DNA of 7,381 bases from Anaerolineales bacterium UBA6668 (GTDB lineage: Bacteria > Chloroflexota > Anaerolineae > Anaerolineales > UBA6668). The notes below the pieces were generated by a model. That model made no database searches. It had not been told where the DNA came from and was given only the letters and a program-made list of their open reading frames with translations. This document shows, one piece after another, positions 6,474 through 7,381 of this stretch (the stretch's first letter is position 1; each line of letters begins with the position of its first letter). The stretch covers positions 8,281 through 15,661 of the forward strand of contig DKKK01000059.1 in NCBI GenBank assembly GCA_002455215.1. The letters run 5' to 3'. Both the position numbers and the translations under genes were made by a program.

Positions 6474-7152
6474 AAAAGCCCCAAACCTTAGCAACTCTCT
6501 CGGATAGTTCATCAACAGTTTCTGTTGCATTCCTTGAAACGATAGTGATATTGCTTTCTTGGCATTCCTTCAAAATTGTATGGGTAATCTTTCCGTCAAA
6601 TTCAAGAAACTTGCGCCATGCTTCCTTCGAATTTGGTAATTGAAAGATTATTTCCTGCATAGCCTTTCGTTCAGCGGTCTCGTCCCATATTTTTGCGCTT
6701 GACCGTCCCAAAGTAGCCAAGCATAGGATTTGATTTGACGGAATGGCTTTGGCAAGTATCGTAGGGTTACAGATTCCACCATCTACTAATAACTGGGTGG
6801 CGGGGGATATCGAGATAATGTCTTCACATAACAGGTCTAAATATTCTGGAATTGTCGCTTGATTAAAATGATTGAAATCATCCCATGGCATATCCAGTAA
6901 CCACGCCAGCCCATTGTGTGATTTTGACCATGTGGTGTTGACAGGGTGTTTCTCTTGGGTGAATCGACTATGATATGTTCCATAGATGCGCTCATCCATG
7001 TCGTATATTGGGATGCCAAATTTTACTGAAATGGCTTGGCTTATAGTGGATTTGCCTGAACCTGCTCCGCCAACAATCCAATATAAATTTTTTCGGTTGG
7101 AGAGTGTATTGCTGGCTTGTGCCAGTAAATCCTTATTTACATCGAATCGCAT
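6469..7152 (-). CDS. P-loop NTPase, shikimate-kinase-like small kinase fold (227 aa)
   Basis: The N-terminal strand YWIVGGAGSGKST (24-36) is a clear Walker A motif (G28 to S35). It is followed by GIPIYDMDERI (46-56), where D51 and D53 match the DxD substrate-site pattern of shikimate-kinase-type nucleoside and small-molecule kinases. A Walker-B-like LLVDGG (D124) and an Arg/Lys-rich helix near 150-163 that may act as a lid follow. This points to a phosphotransferase or nucleotide-binding role in the cytoplasm; the substrate is unknown. I chose the ATG at 7152 because GAGAAG stands five bases upstream. The same frame continues to a TTG at 7191, but that stretch runs through an inverted repeat and is unlikely to be coding. 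The gene is AT-richer than the protease and permease genes, and GTTAG-type sites lie at both ends, which suggests separate acquisition (inference). Confidence 0.8.
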   Translation of the reverse strand: MRFDVNKDLLAQASNTLSNRKNLYWIVGGAGSGKSTISQAISVKFGIPIYDMDERIYGTYHSRFTQEKHPVNTTWSKSHNGLAWLLDMPWDDFNHFNQATIPEYLDLLCEDIISISPATQLLVDGGICNPTILAKAIPSNQILCLATLGRSSAKIWDETAERKAMQEIIFQLPNSKEAWRKFLEFDGKITHTILKECQESNITIVSRNATETVDELSERVAKVWGFC

Positions 7153-7169
7153 AGCGCTTCTCTTTTCAT

Positions 7170-7195
7170 GAACTTGGACGCCTAACGGCAAGTTC
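7170..7195. repeat. Inverted repeat GAACTTG-N12-CAAGTTC upstream of the P-loop gene
   Basis: Perfect seven-base arms (7170-7176 and 7189-7195) enclose GACGCCTAACGG, which contains GCCTAAC (GTTAGGC on the gene strand, 7180-7186). It ends 17 bases before the start codon. It may be an operator, a leader hairpin, or the simple-site half of an integron attC-like junction. Confidence 0.5.
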
Positions 7196-7201
7196 CATCA
7201 A

Positions 7202-7307
7202 CGGGGCAATTGGGCAGACACCCCCACAGCCCAGCACCCGCTTTCGGGGCAGAATCCCCTAGACGGGGCAAGCCCCCGCCCGTCCGCGTGCAGGCGGTGT
7301 GGGGCTG
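7202..7307. repeat. GC-rich, highly structured intergenic element
   Basis: This non-coding GC-rich block can fold into a long imperfect hairpin. CAGCCCAGCACCCGC (7227-7241) pairs approximately with GCGGTGTGGGGCTG (7294-7307). Inside are two small stems: GGGG/CCCC (7246-7249 with 7256-7259) and GACGGG/CCCGTC (7262-7267 with 7279-7284). CGGGGCA occurs three times (7202, 7245, 7264). The sharp composition change against the AT-rich gene next to it suggests a dispersed repeat or a recombination-site element rather than a plain spacer. Confidence 0.5.
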
Positions 7308-7333
7308 ATTTATGGTTGCGAAGGCGCTCTACC

Positions 7334-7381
7334 TTATGCCGCCACTGCGTAAATATGCACTTCTTTTTCAAGACGGTCTTG
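7334..7381 (-). CDS. Possible C-terminal end of a minus-strand gene, partial
   Basis: From the right edge the minus strand reads QDRLEKEVHIYAVAA and then TAA. This is a well-formed, protein-like tail in one frame, while the other frames read less naturally. Fifteen codons cannot prove a gene, and no family can be named. If real, the gene would sit upstream of the P-loop gene in the same orientation, with the GC-rich element between them. Confidence 0.3.
   Translation of the reverse strand, partial: QDRLEKEVHIYAVAA
7369..7381. repeat. Palindrome CAAGAC-G-GTCTTG at the window edge
   Basis: Perfect six-base arms around one central base. It lies inside the possible partial reading frame, so it may be coincidental or a protein-binding site. 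The right context is cut off. Confidence 0.35.

Noticed and set aside
7189..7191. TTG start giving a 13-residue longer P-loop protein
   Set aside because: It would translate through the inverted repeat, and the ATG at 7152 has a better-placed ribosome site.

Overview
The window is a stretch of bacterial chromosome or accessory island with five well-supported genes, two or three less certain small or partial ones, and several regulatory sites. The host cannot be fixed from the sequence alone. The style of the FtsX-like permease, the short site-2-protease-like gene, the WYL regulator next to a Cas8a1-type protein and the mixed base composition resemble Chloroflexota (Anaerolineae-like) genomes most to my eye. 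A gammaproteobacterium or planctomycete cannot be excluded.

Left part (1-2500, minus strand): the edge of a type I CRISPR-Cas locus. A WYL-domain helix-turn-helix regulator (1077-2057) is followed after 17 bases by the N-terminal 352 residues of a Cas8a1 (Cst1/Cmx1/DevT-like) large Cascade subunit, which runs off the left edge. The remaining cas genes and the array would lie to the left; no array is present here. A promoter-like site sits just upstream of the regulator. Further upstream, a hairpin terminator closes a 64-residue winged-helix-like gene (2202-2396), so the CRISPR operon looks insulated. A weakly supported 74-codon ORF (2495-2719) precedes that gene.

Middle (2720-5484): an AT-rich control region with divergent promoter-like signals and a 19-base direct repeat, each copy holding a TTGACT -35 element. 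It leads rightward into a large, GC-rich FtsX/MacB-type ABC permease (start preferred at 2953). No ATPase partner gene is visible.

Right part (5485-7381, minus strand): a site-2-protease-family membrane metalloprotease (HELGH and LDG motifs) converges on the permease gene. Upstream of it is an AT-richer P-loop kinase-like gene (Walker A plus DxD). This gene is flanked by GTTAG-containing sites and a GC-rich hairpin region that loosely recall integron cassette junctions. A possible last 15 codons of another minus-strand gene enters from the right edge.

The regulator-cas8 pair is the only clear functional unit. The permease, protease and P-loop genes show no obvious joint pathway.
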